Of a stretch of 64,000 nucleotides of DNA, positions 17,458 to 27,303 are shown one piece after another (positions within the stretch are counted from its first letter, which is position 1; every line of letters starts with the position of its first letter). The notes beneath the pieces were generated by a model. That model was not told where the DNA came from and made no database searches. It saw nothing but the letters and a program-made list of their open reading frames with translations. Position numbers and translations under genes: made by a program. This DNA is from Salinibacter grassmerensis (GTDB taxonomy: Bacteria > Bacteroidota > Rhodothermia > Rhodothermales > Salinibacteraceae): contig NZ_CAMTTF010000009.1 in the NCBI RefSeq assembly GCF_947077765.1, forward strand, positions 47,918-111,917, written 5' to 3'.

Positions 17458-20202
17458 ATGGCTGCCTCGGGTTCCGACACGAATACGGAGGAGGCCTTTC
17501 TGATCTCTCCGCGTCGAAAGGTAGAGATTCTTGGGCTCGTGCTGATGGTGTTCGCCCTGCTGGTGTCGCTTGCCTTCGCTAGCTACCATCCCAACGATGC
17601 CGGTGTCCTTCGATCCGCGGAATGGGCCGAGGTCCTCCTCAACCCGCAGAGCGCCCAGGCCGACGGGCCCGTTCAGAACGTGCTCGGGCTGCTCGGCGCT
17701 CAGCTTGCAGACACATTTGTGCCCGGCTTCATCGGCTACGGCGTACTGCTGTTGAGCGGCCTGCTCATGGTGTGGGGCTACGCCGTCTTTCGCCACGCCT
17801 CGCTGCACCGGCTCCTCTACCCGTCGCTTCTGACGGCCTTCTCCGCCTTCATTCTGTCCTGCTTCGTCGGCTGGGTCCACCACACGGTGGACGCCTCCCT
17901 CCAGGCCTGGGCGGGGCTCATTGGCATCGGGACTGCGGGCTGGATGCAGAATGTATTCGGTGAGGTTGGCTCCTTCATCCTTCTGCTCCTTGCAGGGGCG
18001 GTCCTGCTCCTGCTGGTGGTCGACCACGACATTCAGCGCACAGTGGATCGCGTCATCGAGGCGGCTCACGCGATCGTAGCGGGCGTCTCGGCCGCCGGGG
18101 CCTACATCGGTGACCAGTGGACCCGGGCCCGCGCACATGACAAGCGGCCGAAGGGGACCTCTCCCTCGTCCGATCGGGCTTCATCCACGTCCACCTCGGC
18201 TTCTCCGTCTACATCTTCCACGGATCCCTCCTCATCCTCCCCCACGGAACAGGACGCTTCCGCCTCCCCTTCGCCAGCCTCCCCACCGACCCGCCCCGAC
18301 GACTCGGGCCTGCAAGACCCATCCGTTCGCCGGAACGACCTCTTTCGGCCGGGGAGTGACCCGGCCCTGTCCGCCGCCGAGGACAGCACGGCGTCTCCGG
18401 AGCCGTCCCCCGATGCCTCTGCCCATCCGTCCGACGACGATCCCGCCGAGGACGTGTCCGACGAGACTGCGGCGTCGGCGTCTGCGGAGGAGGTGCGGAC
18501 AGCGGAGTCTTCCCCGGAACCCGACCCGCCGTCTCCTTCCTCCGACGAGGATCCCCCCCGCGAGGAGCCAGAAGCACCCGCCCCCGACGACTCCCCGGGC
18601 CCGGACGCCCCCGACGACGATGTTTCGATGACCATCCAGGAGCAGGTCGAGGAGGAAACGACCGACGAGATGAAGCGGACCGCGGAACTGCCCGAGGACT
18701 TCGAGTACGAGCCCCCCTCCCTCGACCTCCTCGACGAGTCGGTGGACACCGACCCCACCATCAACCGGGAAGAACTCGAGGAGAACAAACGGGTGCTCCT
18801 GGACAAGCTCGACATGTATAACATTGAGATCGAGGAGATCAACGCCGTGGTGGGTCCGACCGTCACGCGCTACGAGCTCACGCCCGCCCCCGGGATCAAG
18901 GTCAGCCGCATCAAGTCGCTCGAAGACGACCTGGCGATGGCGATGGCGGCGCCCGGCATCCGCATGATCGCCCCCATCCCGGGCAAGTCGGCCGTGGGGG
19001 TTGAAATCCCCAATCGGAACCGCGAGCTCGTCCGTCTTCGTAACGTAATCGGGACCCGAAAATTCCAGGATACCGATCTCAAACTCCCCCTTCCCCTCGG
19101 CAAAAACATCGAGGGGGAGGTCCACGTGGGCGACCTGGCAACGATGCCCCACCTGCTCATCGCCGGGGCCACCGGGTCTGGCAAGTCCGTGGGCCTGAAC
19201 TCCATCATCACGGGCCTCATCTACGCCTGCCACCCGGCGAACCTGCGGTTCGTCATCATCGACCCGAAGAAGATTGAGCTGCAGCAGTACACGGCCCTCG
19301 AAACGCAGTTCGTGGCCGTGCCGGAGGACATCGATCAGACGGTCATCACCGACATCGACGAGGCGTCCGGCGTCCTCAAGAGCGTGGAGCGCGAGATGGA
19401 GACCCGGTACGATCTTCTCTCAGACGCCAGCGTGCGCAACATCACCGGGTACAACGAGAAGTTTCAGGCCGGGGAGCTCGACCCCACCGACGGGCACCGG
19501 CACATGCCCTACCTCGTGGTGGTGGTCGACGAGCTGGCCGACCTGATGATGGCGGCCGGCGATGACGTGGAGGGGCCGATCTCACGACTCGCCCAGATGG
19601 CCCGAGCCGTTGGCATCCATCTCATTCTCGCGACCCAGCGGCCGTCGGTCGACGTGGTAACCGGGGTCATCAAGGCCAACTTCCCGTCCCGCATTGCTTT
19701 TGAGGTGGCGTCCCGGGTCGACTCGCGAACCATTCTGGATCAGGGCGGCGCCGAGGACCTCGTCGGGAACGGCGACATGCTCTTCCTCAGCGGCAGCGAC
19801 CTGAAGCGCCTGCAGGGCCCGTTCGTGAGCGTGGAGGAGGTGGAGGAGGTCGTGGATCACGTTGCCGACCAGCCCGGGGTCACCCCCTACACGTTGCCCT
19901 CCTTACAGGACGCCGGCCACGGCCCGGACGAGACCCTGGGCGTGGAGGACACCGACGAGAAATTCGAGGAGGCGGCCCGTGTCATCGTGCGCCGCCAGCA
20001 GGGCTCCGTGTCGCTCCTCCAGCGCAAGCTGGCGGTCGGGTACACGCGCGCCGCCCGCATCGTCGATCAACTGGAGGAGGCCGGCATCGTAGGCCCCTTC
20101 AATGGCACCAAGGCTCGCGACGTGCTCGTCGACACCGAACAAGAACTCGACGGGCTTCTGCACGGCGAGGACGCGGAAGAGGCCGGTCCGGAAGAGGCGT
20201 AG
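17458..20202 (+). CDS. ftsK: DNA translocase FtsK
   Basis: 914 residues. FtsK couples division to chromosome dimer resolution by pumping DNA at the septum. The N-terminal 190 residues hold about four membrane segments. Residues about 220-400 form a highly acidic Ser/Pro/Asp/Glu linker. The RecA-like motor has Walker A GATGSGKS at 570-577, the conserved IDPKKIEL and the Walker B-type VVVDELADLM. The C-terminal gamma winged-helix domain (VSLLQRKLAVGYTRAARIVDQLE) reads KOPS. ATG at 17458 was chosen since upstream residues are Cys/Pro/Arg-rich and lie within the presumed promoter. Confidence 0.97.
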   Translation: MAASGSDTNTEEAFLISPRRKVEILGLVLMVFALLVSLAFASYHPNDAGVLRSAEWAEVLLNPQSAQADGPVQNVLGLLGAQLADTFVPGFIGYGVLLLSGLLMVWGYAVFRHASLHRLLYPSLLTAFSAFILSCFVGWVHHTVDASLQAWAGLIGIGTAGWMQNVFGEVGSFILLLLAGAVLLLLVVDHDIQRTVDRVIEAAHAIVAGVSAAGAYIGDQWTRARAHDKRPKGTSPSSDRASSTSTSASPSTSSTDPSSSSPTEQDASASPSPASPPTRPDDSGLQDPSVRRNDLFRPGSDPALSAAEDSTASPEPSPDASAHPSDDDPAEDVSDETAASASAEEVRTAESSPEPDPPSPSSDEDPPREEPEAPAPDDSPGPDAPDDDVSMTIQEQVEEETTDEMKRTAELPEDFEYEPPSLDLLDESVDTDPTINREELEENKRVLLDKLDMYNIEIEEINAVVGPTVTRYELTPAPGIKVSRIKSLEDDLAMAMAAPGIRMIAPIPGKSAVGVEIPNRNRELVRLRNVIGTRKFQDTDLKLPLPLGKNIEGEVHVGDLATMPHLLIAGATGSGKSVGLNSIITGLIYACHPANLRFVIIDPKKIELQQYTALETQFVAVPEDIDQTVITDIDEASGVLKSVEREMETRYDLLSDASVRNITGYNEKFQAGELDPTDGHRHMPYLVVVVDELADLMMAAGDDVEGPISRLAQMARAVGIHLILATQRPSVDVVTGVIKANFPSRIAFEVASRVDSRTILDQGGAEDLVGNGDMLFLSGSDLKRLQGPFVSVEEVEEVVDHVADQPGVTPYTLPSLQDAGHGPDETLGVEDTDEKFEEAARVIVRRQQGSVSLLQRKLAVGYTRAARIVDQLEEAGIVGPFNGTKARDVLVDTEQELDGLLHGEDAEEAGPEEA

Positions 20203-20272
20203 TGCTGTGCGCCTCAGCTCTCTAGGCCTGCCCCCATTTACACGCAATTTCGTTCCGACTGAATTTTCTCGC

Positions 20273-21412
20273 ATGAGCTCAACGTTTCCGACAATCGGCA
20301 TTCTTGGCGGTGGACAGCTCGGCAAGATGATGGCGGCCGAGGCCGTCCGCATGAGCATAGATGTCCGGCTGTTGTCTCCGAAGGAGGCCGGCCCGATGCA
20401 GTCCTACGCCAGAACCCAGGTCGGCGACTGGACCGACCCGGACGTACTTCGCCCCTTCACGGCCGACTGCGACGTGGTAACGGTCGAGAGCGAGTGGGCG
20501 CCCGCCGACGCCGCCGCCAAGGTGTTGCCGGACGACGCTGCCCTCTGGCCCTCCACCAAAACCCTTTCCCTCATCAAGGACAAGGGCGTACAGAAACAGC
20601 ACCTCGCCGACGCCGGGTGCCCGGTGCCGGCGTTTGCACGCTGCGAGACCCTCGACGAGGCCTTTGACGCCGCGGACGAGCTCGGCTACCCGGTGGTTCT
20701 CAAACAGTATCGCGGGGCCTACGATGGCTACGGAAACGCCACGGCCGCTTCCGAAGACGAGCTCCGCGAGGCCTGGCCCGACTTGGCCACCGAGGATGGC
20801 GCGATGGTCGAAACGTTCGCGGACTTTGCCCGCGAGCTCGCGGTGCAGGTGGCCCGGCGGCCGGGCGGGAACCAGGTCGTGTATCCGGTCGCCTACACCG
20901 AGCAGCGCGACCACCGGTGCCACGCCGTGGAGGTGCCCGCGGACATCGACGCTGAGATTGCCGAAAAGGCCCGACACATCGCCCAAAAGTCCGTCGATGC
21001 GGTCGAGGGCGTTGGGCTTATCGCCGTCGAGCTTTTCGAAATGCCGGATGGGCGTGTGCTCGTCAACGAACTCGCCCCGCGCCCCCACAATACCGGACAC
21101 TACTCGATTGAGGGCGCCGCCACCTCTCAGTTCGAAAACCATGTGCGGGCCGTTCTAGACTGGCCCTTGGGGGATCCCTCACTTCGAACCCGCGTGGCCG
21201 TAATGGTGAATGTGCTGGGCCGCCGCGAGGGCACGCCCCCACGGACGACGGGCCTCCCGCGTGCCCTCGACACCGAGGGCGTTACTCCACACATCTACGG
21301 CAAGCCCGACGTGCGTCCCGGCCGCAAGATGGGCCATGTGACCGCCCTCGGCACCGACCGCGCCGACACGCGAAAGCGAGCCGAAATGGCTGCCAGCGCG
21401 ATTGAATTATAG
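20273..21412 (+). CDS. purK: 5-(carboxyamino)imidazole ribonucleotide synthase (PurK)
   Basis: 379 residues, an ATP-grasp enzyme. PurK converts AIR, bicarbonate and ATP to N5-CAIR in purine synthesis. The start IGILGGGQLGKMMAAEA is the family hallmark. The ATP-grasp core (VLKQYRGAYDGYGN, VNELAPRPHNTGHYSIEG) is intact. ATG at 20273 immediately precedes this N-terminus, although the frame is open into the end of ftsK. It lies 71 bp after ftsK and 135 bp before purE, whose product uses its unstable product, so coexpression is expected. Confidence 0.96.
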   Translation: MSSTFPTIGILGGGQLGKMMAAEAVRMSIDVRLLSPKEAGPMQSYARTQVGDWTDPDVLRPFTADCDVVTVESEWAPADAAAKVLPDDAALWPSTKTLSLIKDKGVQKQHLADAGCPVPAFARCETLDEAFDAADELGYPVVLKQYRGAYDGYGNATAASEDELREAWPDLATEDGAMVETFADFARELAVQVARRPGGNQVVYPVAYTEQRDHRCHAVEVPADIDAEIAEKARHIAQKSVDAVEGVGLIAVELFEMPDGRVLVNELAPRPHNTGHYSIEGAATSQFENHVRAVLDWPLGDPSLRTRVAVMVNVLGRREGTPPRTTGLPRALDTEGVTPHIYGKPDVRPGRKMGHVTALGTDRADTRKRAEMAASAIEL

Positions 21413-21547
21413 TCGCTTGTGGATGCTCCTCGACGGCGTGATGGGCCTTTTCCCACACACAATCCGCTCCGTCGCCTGAGCCTTGCCACGCCCCGAGCAG
21501 TCTCCACGAATCTATGTCGTTTCTCTCCACATCCACCTCGACCGACC

Positions 21548-22060
21548 ATGTCTACTTCCCCCGCACCGCCCGTCGGCATCGCCATGGGCAGCGACTCTGA
21601 TCTTCCCGTCATGGAGGACGCCGCCGAGGTGCTCGACGAGTTTGACGTGTCCTACGAGATGCGGGTCCTCTCCGCCCACCGCACTCCAGGCGTCATGAAG
21701 GAGTACGCCGAGGCGGCCCACGAGCGCGGCGTGGAGGTCATTATCGCCGGCGCCGGCGGGGCGGCCCACCTGCCCGGCATGCTCGCCGCCACCACGCCCC
21801 TCCCCGTCATCGGCGTGCCCGTAAAAACCAGTACCATGAACGGCATCGACTCGCTGCTGTCCATCGTCCAGATGCCAGGCGGCGTGCCCGTCGGGTCCGT
21901 CGCCATCAACGCCGCCGACAATGCCGCCCTGCTGGCTGTTCAAATTCTCGGCGTTGAGAACCCCGACCTCCGGTCCAAAATGACCGCGTACAAGGACGAC
22001 TTGACGGAGAAGGTGGGGGAGATGGACGAGCGCGTGTCCGACCGCTCGAGCAGCACTTAA
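21548..22060 (+). CDS. purE: N5-carboxyaminoimidazole ribonucleotide mutase (PurE class I)
   Basis: 170 residues. PurE moves the carboxylate from N5 to C4, giving [14 protein letters not shown] (GSDSD at residues 14-18) and SAHRTP with His at 44 are the phosphate- and substrate-binding motifs. [11 protein letters not shown] and MPGGVPV complete the family signature. The presence of purK next door supports class I (N5-CAIR mutase) over class II (AIR carboxylase). A pyrimidine-rich leader precedes the ATG. Confidence 0.96.
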   Translation: MSTSPAPPVGIAMGSDSDLPVMEDAAEVLDEFDVSYEMRVLSAHRTPGVMKEYAEAAHERGVEVIIAGAGGAAHLPGMLAATTPLPVIGVPVKTSTMNGIDSLLSIVQMPGGVPVGSVAINAADNAALLAVQILGVENPDLRSKMTAYKDDLTEKVGEMDERVSDRSSST

Positions 22061-22083
22061 CCTGGATCTTCCCTAAGTCCCCA

Positions 22084-24138
22084 ATGTCTTTTCGGAGATA
22101 CACACTCGCTATAATCGGGGTGCTGGTGGGGTACGCGTGGGTGACAGGTGCCGCTACCGCCCAGGAGCGGACGGCGCTTCCGTCGCGCCAGCACGCCACG
22201 GCTCGATCGACGGCGGATATCGCCATCCAGACGCTGCCGACCGTCGATGTAGAGGCGCTCCGAGCCAAGGCTGAAAAACGAGCGGATAAGGGAGAGCCAT
22301 ACCGCTTCGGAAAAGCATTTGATACCGACTATTCGCTTCACAAAAATGGCACTTGGGAGCAGCTCCCGTCGGGTTCCTGGCTCTGGCGTCTTCGTATCCG
22401 CTCCGAAAATGCAGTTTCTCTCAACTTTGGGTTTAAGAATTTCCTACTACCCAGAGGTGCCAAGCTATATGTTCATGATCCAAGAGGTGAAGTTATACAT
22501 GGCCCTTACACCCGAGAGGATGCCACGAAAGGGCAACTCTGGACACCCATCGTGCCCGGCAATCAGGCAATTATTGAACTTGAAGTGCCCGAAGGGAAAC
22601 GGGAAAGAACATCTGTTCTCGTATCAAGAGCTAATCACGGCTTCCGCCCCTTAAGCCCAAAACCTACTAAGAAGGCCGATGTAGGTTCACGATCCTGTAA
22701 CATTGACGTTGCATGTCCTGAAGCCGATCCCTGGCGGAATCAGATCCGCTCTGTGGGACTCTATTCCATCAACGGTACCGACCTCTGTTCAGGATCACTC
22801 ATCAACAATACAAGCGAAGATGGAACGCCGTACTTCCTCACTGCTGAGCACTGTTTGGAAGGAAGTGAAGAGAAGGTTACCTCGATGGTTTTTTACTGGA
22901 ACTACCAGCATCCAACGTGTCGTCCACAAGGAGGAGAAGAAGAAATACCTCCTACTACTGACGACAAAACCGACCAGACATCATCCGGTGCCCTTCTCCG
23001 AATGAGCTACGGAAACTGCGAAAATACTAATGGCTTCTGTTCTTCGAATGACATAGCAGGTAAGCCGGATATTACTCTTGTCGAAATCGACGAGCCAATT
23101 CCAGCAAGCTATAATCTTTTTCTGAACGGGTGGAATCGAGAGGAAGAATTTGCCCCATCAGAGGCTGTAAGCATCCACCACCCGAGCACTTACGGAAAGC
23201 GAATCACCTTCGAATTCGACCAGACCGCTATTACGGGCTTGTCGAACTCTTCCAATGACACTCACATCCGCGTCAACTGGGATAAGGGCACTACGGAAAG
23301 GGGCTCATCAGGTGGGCCACTATTCGATTCTTCTCAAAGAACTGTCGGGGTACTCTCGAGCGGCGGCCTGGGGTGTGAAGTTCAAGACTGGTACGGACGA
23401 ATTTACAATGCCTGGGAAACGGGAGGTCCGATTGGTGCGCAACTCCAAGGTTGGCTAGACCCCAGAAATACAGGCTCGAAGACTCTAAGCGGTAGGCCTT
23501 TGAATGGAGAAACTGATGTCGCTCCGCCTGCGCCCGTTCAGGACTTCCAGATCAGCGAGGTTGACACTCGTGAGCCATCCGTGACACTGCGCTGGACAGC
23601 CACCGGCGACGATGGGCGGACTGGATCAGCCCAGCGGTATCTGCTCCGTTACGACACGACTCGCATCGAATCTGCGGCCGACTTCGAGCAGGCCCGGCCT
23701 GTGAACGTGCCGCTACTTCCTGCCCCCGCGGGTCGAACGGAGATCGCCACCGTGACGTCGTCGGACGGACTCGAAACGGGTCGCACCTACTACTTCGCGC
23801 TCGTCGCCGAGGACGACGCCGGCAACCGATCGTCTCAAGCATCCCCCGGCCGCGAGGCCGTACTGACGCGAGAGATTCGAATCGATGAGGGGGGCGTTGC
23901 CTCCGGGCCTACGTCTTCTTCAACGACCCGATTCGTCCTCGACAAAACCCAGGAAGTGCGCGTCGAGCTCTATGATCTGCTTGGGCGGCGCCTCCGGATT
24001 CTGCTCGATAGAGAAATTCCGGAAGGCTTTCGGCAGAGCGTGCGCATTTCAACAGGCTCCCTCTCCAGCGGTCCCTACTTTCTGCGATTCAACGGAGAGA
24101 CCTTCACGGAGACGCGGAAGATCACAGTCGTGAATTGA
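22084..24138 (+). CDS. secreted trypsin-like (lysyl endopeptidase-type) protease with FN3 and type IX sorting domains
   Basis: 684 residues. The signal peptide ends near residue 26 (ATA-Q). A propeptide-like region (30-195) precedes an S1-family catalytic domain with H256 (TAEHC), D329 (DITLVEID) and S409 (GSSGGPLF), plus many Cys, as in Achromobacter-type lysyl endopeptidases. A fibronectin type III-like domain covers about 480-600. The last 75 residues resemble a type IX secretion C-terminal sorting domain (VELYDLLGRRL, then SGPYFLRF, ending in a Lys-x-x-Val strand). Codons from about 22300 to 23520 are AT-rich (about 45% G+C in sampled rows) while both ends match the genome, so the catalytic core looks acquired. 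It is 23 bp after purE but probably not part of that operon. Confidence 0.88.
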   Translation: MSFRRYTLAIIGVLVGYAWVTGAATAQERTALPSRQHATARSTADIAIQTLPTVDVEALRAKAEKRADKGEPYRFGKAFDTDYSLHKNGTWEQLPSGSWLWRLRIRSENAVSLNFGFKNFLLPRGAKLYVHDPRGEVIHGPYTREDATKGQLWTPIVPGNQAIIELEVPEGKRERTSVLVSRANHGFRPLSPKPTKKADVGSRSCNIDVACPEADPWRNQIRSVGLYSINGTDLCSGSLINNTSEDGTPYFLTAEHCLEGSEEKVTSMVFYWNYQHPTCRPQGGEEEIPPTTDDKTDQTSSGALLRMSYGNCENTNGFCSSNDIAGKPDITLVEIDEPIPASYNLFLNGWNREEEFAPSEAVSIHHPSTYGKRITFEFDQTAITGLSNSSNDTHIRVNWDKGTTERGSSGGPLFDSSQRTVGVLSSGGLGCEVQDWYGRIYNAWETGGPIGAQLQGWLDPRNTGSKTLSGRPLNGETDVAPPAPVQDFQISEVDTREPSVTLRWTATGDDGRTGSAQRYLLRYDTTRIESAADFEQARPVNVPLLPAPAGRTEIATVTSSDGLETGRTYYFALVAEDDAGNRSSQASPGREAVLTREIRIDEGGVASGPTSSSTTRFVLDKTQEVRVELYDLLGRRLRILLDREIPEGFRQSVRISTGSLSSGPYFLRFNGETFTETRKITVVN

Positions 24139-24160
24139 GGGCGCTTCTCTCCAGCCAAGG

Positions 24161-25390
24161 TTATTCCTGCCCGTTCCAGACCACGCGCGCGAACCGGCGC
24201 TTTCCCACCTGGAGCACGAACGGCGCCTCCTCCGACACGTCGATGTAGCGACCGGTATCGGTGACCTTCTCCTCGTCGATCGTGACGGCCCCCTGCTCGA
24301 TCATGCGGCGGCCCTCGCTGTTCGAGTCTGTGAGGCCAGCGTGGCGCATCAGGTTCAGAAGGCCAACCTCCTCCCCGTCCTCTGGCGCCGGGGTGTATTC
24401 CGGCATGTCGTCCGGCACACCGCCCTTCACCACGGTCTGTTCGAAGTGCTCCTCGGCCTGATCCGCGGCCTCTTCCCCGTGGTACATGGCCACAATGCGG
24501 CGCGCGAGCTGGGCCTTGGCCGCCCGCGGGTTGCTCTCGGCGAACTGCTTCACCTTCGGAAGCTGCTCGGTCGGGATGTCGGTGACGAGCTCCACGTAGC
24601 GGTAGATCAAATCGTCGGGCACCGACATGGTCTTGCCGTACATGTCCTCCGGCGCCTCGGCGATGCCGATGGCGTTGTCGAGCGACTTCGACATCTTGTC
24701 GGAGCCATCCGTGCCCTCCAGAAGCGGAAGCATCATGCAGACCTGGGCCTCCTGGTCATTGGCCTCCTGCAGGCGCCGCGCCAGGAGCAGGTTGAAGCGC
24801 TGATCGGTGCCGCCCAACTCCACGTCCGCCTCGATGTGGACGGAGTCGCGCGCCTGCGCCAGCGGGTACAGAAACTCGTGCAGGCTGATGGGCTGGCCGG
24901 CCTCGTAGCGCTTCTTGAAATCATCGCGCTTCAGCATCTGCGCGACCGTCTGCTGGGCCGCCAGCTCGATGACGTCGCTGAAGCTCATCTCGTCGAGCCA
25001 CTCCGAGTTGTACCGGATCTCCGTCTTGTCCGGGTCGAGCACACGGGTCGCCTGCTCGTAGTAGCTCTGGCCGTGCTCGCGCGTCTCTTTGAGGGTGAGC
25101 TGGGGGCGTGTCTTGGAGCGGCCGGACGGATCGCCGATCATTCCCGTGAAGTCGCCCACAATCAGGATCGCCCGGTGGCCGAAGTCCTGAAACTGGCGCA
25201 GCTTGCGGAGGACCACCGTGTGCCCGAGGTGAAGGTCGGGGCGACTCGGGTCGCACCCCAGCTTTACGATTAGGGGCGTGTCCGTCTCCCGCGACGTGCG
25301 AAGCTTCTCGGCTAGCTCGTCTTCTGGGACAATCTCCTCCACCCCACGGCGGAGAACTGTCATCTGCTCGTCGACCGGCGGAAATGCCAT
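24161..25390 (-). CDS. tyrS: tyrosyl-tRNA synthetase
   Basis: 409 residues, class I aminoacyl-tRNA synthetase charging tRNA-Tyr. The HIGH-type motif HLGH is at residues 54-57 and KMSKS at 232-236. The C-terminal S4-like RNA-binding segment (MIEQGAVTIDEEKVTD) is present. Its form with a short N-terminus and HLGH belongs to the TyrRS subgroup common in Bacteroidota and many other bacteria. It ends a long minus-strand block (ffh to tyrS), 57 bp downstream of smpB. No T-box leader was seen. Confidence 0.95.
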   Translation of the reverse strand: MAFPPVDEQMTVLRRGVEEIVPEDELAEKLRTSRETDTPLIVKLGCDPSRPDLHLGHTVVLRKLRQFQDFGHRAILIVGDFTGMIGDPSGRSKTRPQLTLKETREHGQSYYEQATRVLDPDKTEIRYNSEWLDEMSFSDVIELAAQQTVAQMLKRDDFKKRYEAGQPISLHEFLYPLAQARDSVHIEADVELGGTDQRFNLLLARRLQEANDQEAQVCMMLPLLEGTDGSDKMSKSLDNAIGIAEAPEDMYGKTMSVPDDLIYRYVELVTDIPTEQLPKVKQFAESNPRAAKAQLARRIVAMYHGEEAADQAEEHFEQTVVKGGVPDDMPEYTPAPEDGEEVGLLNLMRHAGLTDSNSEGRRMIEQGAVTIDEEKVTDTGRYIDVSEEAPFVLQVGKRRFARVVWNGQE

Positions 25391-25447
25391 GCGTACGTCC
25401 TCGTCGTCAATGATACAACGCGCTTCGATTCCCCCGTTTGGGCTGAC

Positions 25448-25912
25448 CTAGAAGTTGTAGTCACTCTGCTCCCGCTCCAGTCGACGCTCCATCTCCCGCT
25501 CCTTGATGGCCTGGCGCTTGTCGTGCTTCTGGCGACCCTTCGCGATCCCAACCTTCAGCTTTGCCCATCCATCGCGGAAGTAGAGCGACAGCGGGACAAT
25601 CGTGTAGCCCTCCTGCTCGGCCATCTGGCCCCACTTCCCAATCTGCTGGTCGTGGAGCAGGAGCTTCCGGTTGCGCCGCGGCTCGTGCCCAAACGGCCCG
25701 GCTTCCTCGTAGGGCTTGATGTACATCCCGTGGACCTTCATCTCCCCCTCCCGGTCAACCTGACAGTACGCGCCGTCCAGGCTTGCCTTGCCCTGGCGCA
25801 CCGACTTTACTTCGGACCCCTCCAGAACGAGCCCCGCCTCCAGGGTCTCCTCGATGTCGTACTCGAACTGCGCCTTCTTATTGCGCGCAACGACCTCGGT
25901 GCCTTCAGCCAT
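25448..25912 (-). CDS. smpB: SsrA-binding protein SmpB
   Basis: 154 residues. SmpB binds tmRNA and carries it to stalled ribosomes for trans-translation. Family blocks are visible: [29 protein letters not shown], then GAYCQV, and the basic C-terminal tail ([16 protein letters not shown]) that enters the mRNA channel. The tmRNA gene is not in this window. It lies between the MqnA-like gene and tyrS on the same strand. Confidence 0.96.
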   Translation of the reverse strand: MAEGTEVVARNKKAQFEYDIEETLEAGLVLEGSEVKSVRQGKASLDGAYCQVDREGEMKVHGMYIKPYEEAGPFGHEPRRNRKLLLHDQQIGKWGQMAEQEGYTIVPLSLYFRDGWAKLKVGIAKGRQKHDKRQAIKEREMERRLEREQSDYNF

Positions 25913-26008
25913 GGCAACATGAGACTTGAATTCGACAGTGGGTCCGGCGATCAGCTTTGCGTGGACCGGATCGGACTGCTCCGCGACCCCGCAGCAAGGC
26001 GTCCCGTG

Positions 26009-26821
26009 TTACGATTCCTCCTTTTCCTCCTCCTCGTCCTCATCGAGGTAGACGAGTGGGAGGTCGGGGACATCCTCCGTCACGTCGTAGTAGAAGAGGT
26101 ATTTCCGGAACTCCGTCAGGCTCGCGATGGCGAGCTTGTCCAGCCCGGTGCGGAGGTCCTCGCGGTAAAACTCGTTCAGCGAGGCGGTGGTCTCCTGTGC
26201 CTGCACCCACACGTCACGGTTGTCGTCGGCCGCCTCGCCCGAGGCGATGAGCGCCTCGATCATCTCGTCGGTCGACTGGTCCCGTTTGGTGACGTACATC
26301 CCCCACACCATCGGGTAGTTGGAAAGCTCGTACCACTCGCGCCCGATGTCCATCGTAAAGGGCTCGGGCTGGAGCGAGGGCACGTTGGGGCCGACCAGCA
26401 GTGCCGCGTCCTCCTCCGTATCAAGCAGGGCCCGTGGGGGCCGGCCGTCGTAGGGGACGAACGTGGGGTCGACCTGATAGTGTTCGTGCAGGATGATCCG
26501 GGTGGCGATGCGCTCCTGCGCGACACGCCGGTCGTAGGCGATCGTCTCCGGAAAGTCATGCAGCCCTCCCTGCCAGACGAGCCGTGCGTACGGGTACCGC
26601 CACGAGACCATCCCCACACTCGGAAGCACGTCGATGGCGTTGCTCGCCTGCAGGGCGAGCATCGTGGGCATCAGGGCCACGTCGACCTCGTCCTCGACCA
26701 GCATCGCCGCACACTGTTCGGGACGATGCCGCGTAATCCGAAATGGATTTTCAACGGCACCGGACGTAAAGCCCGACGCCAAAAACTCAGCGGGCGGATA
26801 GTCCCAAATTGCGAGATCCAT
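26009..26821 (-). CDS. MqnA/MqnD-family protein (possible futalosine-pathway menaquinone enzyme)
   Basis: 270 residues with a type II periplasmic-binding-protein-like fold, but no signal peptide. DVALMPTMLAL, the block ALLVGPNVP, and DIGREWYELSNYPMVWGMYVTK match the MqnA (chorismate dehydratase) pattern. The usual N-terminal YLNxxP motif is not obvious, so it is divergent and could be a relative with a different substrate. The C-terminus is a run of Asp, Glu and Lys typical of halophiles. No other mqn genes are in the window. It sits between rplS and smpB on the same strand. Confidence 0.65.
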   Translation of the reverse strand: MDLAIWDYPPAEFLASGFTSGAVENPFRITRHRPEQCAAMLVEDEVDVALMPTMLALQASNAIDVLPSVGMVSWRYPYARLVWQGGLHDFPETIAYDRRVAQERIATRIILHEHYQVDPTFVPYDGRPPRALLDTEEDAALLVGPNVPSLQPEPFTMDIGREWYELSNYPMVWGMYVTKRDQSTDEMIEALIASGEAADDNRDVWVQAQETTASLNEFYREDLRTGLDKLAIASLTEFRKYLFYYDVTEDVPDLPLVYLDEDEEEEKEES

Positions 26822-26887
26822 GGGGACGCAAAACGAGTCCGAAGTCTACGAGCAGGAGGACGCGTGCAGGCGCTTCGCAGCCCGCGA

Positions 26888-27244
26888 CTAGTTCCCCCGA
26901 ATCTGCTCCTGAATCCGGGCGTCCTTACCCGACAGGCCACGGAGGTACGAGAGCTTCGACCGGTTCACGGACCCGCGACGGACGACGTCAATCTGCGCCA
27001 CGCGCGGGGAGTGGACTGGGAAAATGCGCTCGACGCCCACGCCTTCGGACACCTTGCGGACCGTGAACGTCTCGTTTGGCCCAGAGCCGCGACGCGCGAG
27101 GCATACCCCCTCGAACTGCTGGATGCGCTCCTTCTCGCCCTCAACCACTCGAAGATGAACGTTTACCGTATCGCCGGAGTCAAAGTCCGGCACGTCGTCG
27201 CGAAGCTGCGTCGCCTCGACGACGCTCATAAGATCAGTAGCCAT
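26888..27244 (-). CDS. rplS: 50S ribosomal protein L19
   Basis: 118 residues. bL19 sits at the subunit interface of the ribosome. [36 protein letters not shown] and the C-terminal [23 protein letters not shown] are characteristic. It is the last gene of the ffh-rpsP-rimM-trmD-rplS order, 59 bp downstream of trmD, which is conserved widely in bacteria. Confidence 0.97.
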   Translation of the reverse strand: MATDLMSVVEATQLRDDVPDFDSGDTVNVHLRVVEGEKERIQQFEGVCLARRGSGPNETFTVRKVSEGVGVERIFPVHSPRVAQIDVVRRGSVNRSKLSYLRGLSGKDARIQEQIRGN

Positions 27245-27303
27245 GTCACTATTGCGTTGTTGGGTGGAACAAACAATGGTCGGTCAATGCCAGGGGCGTG
27301 CAC

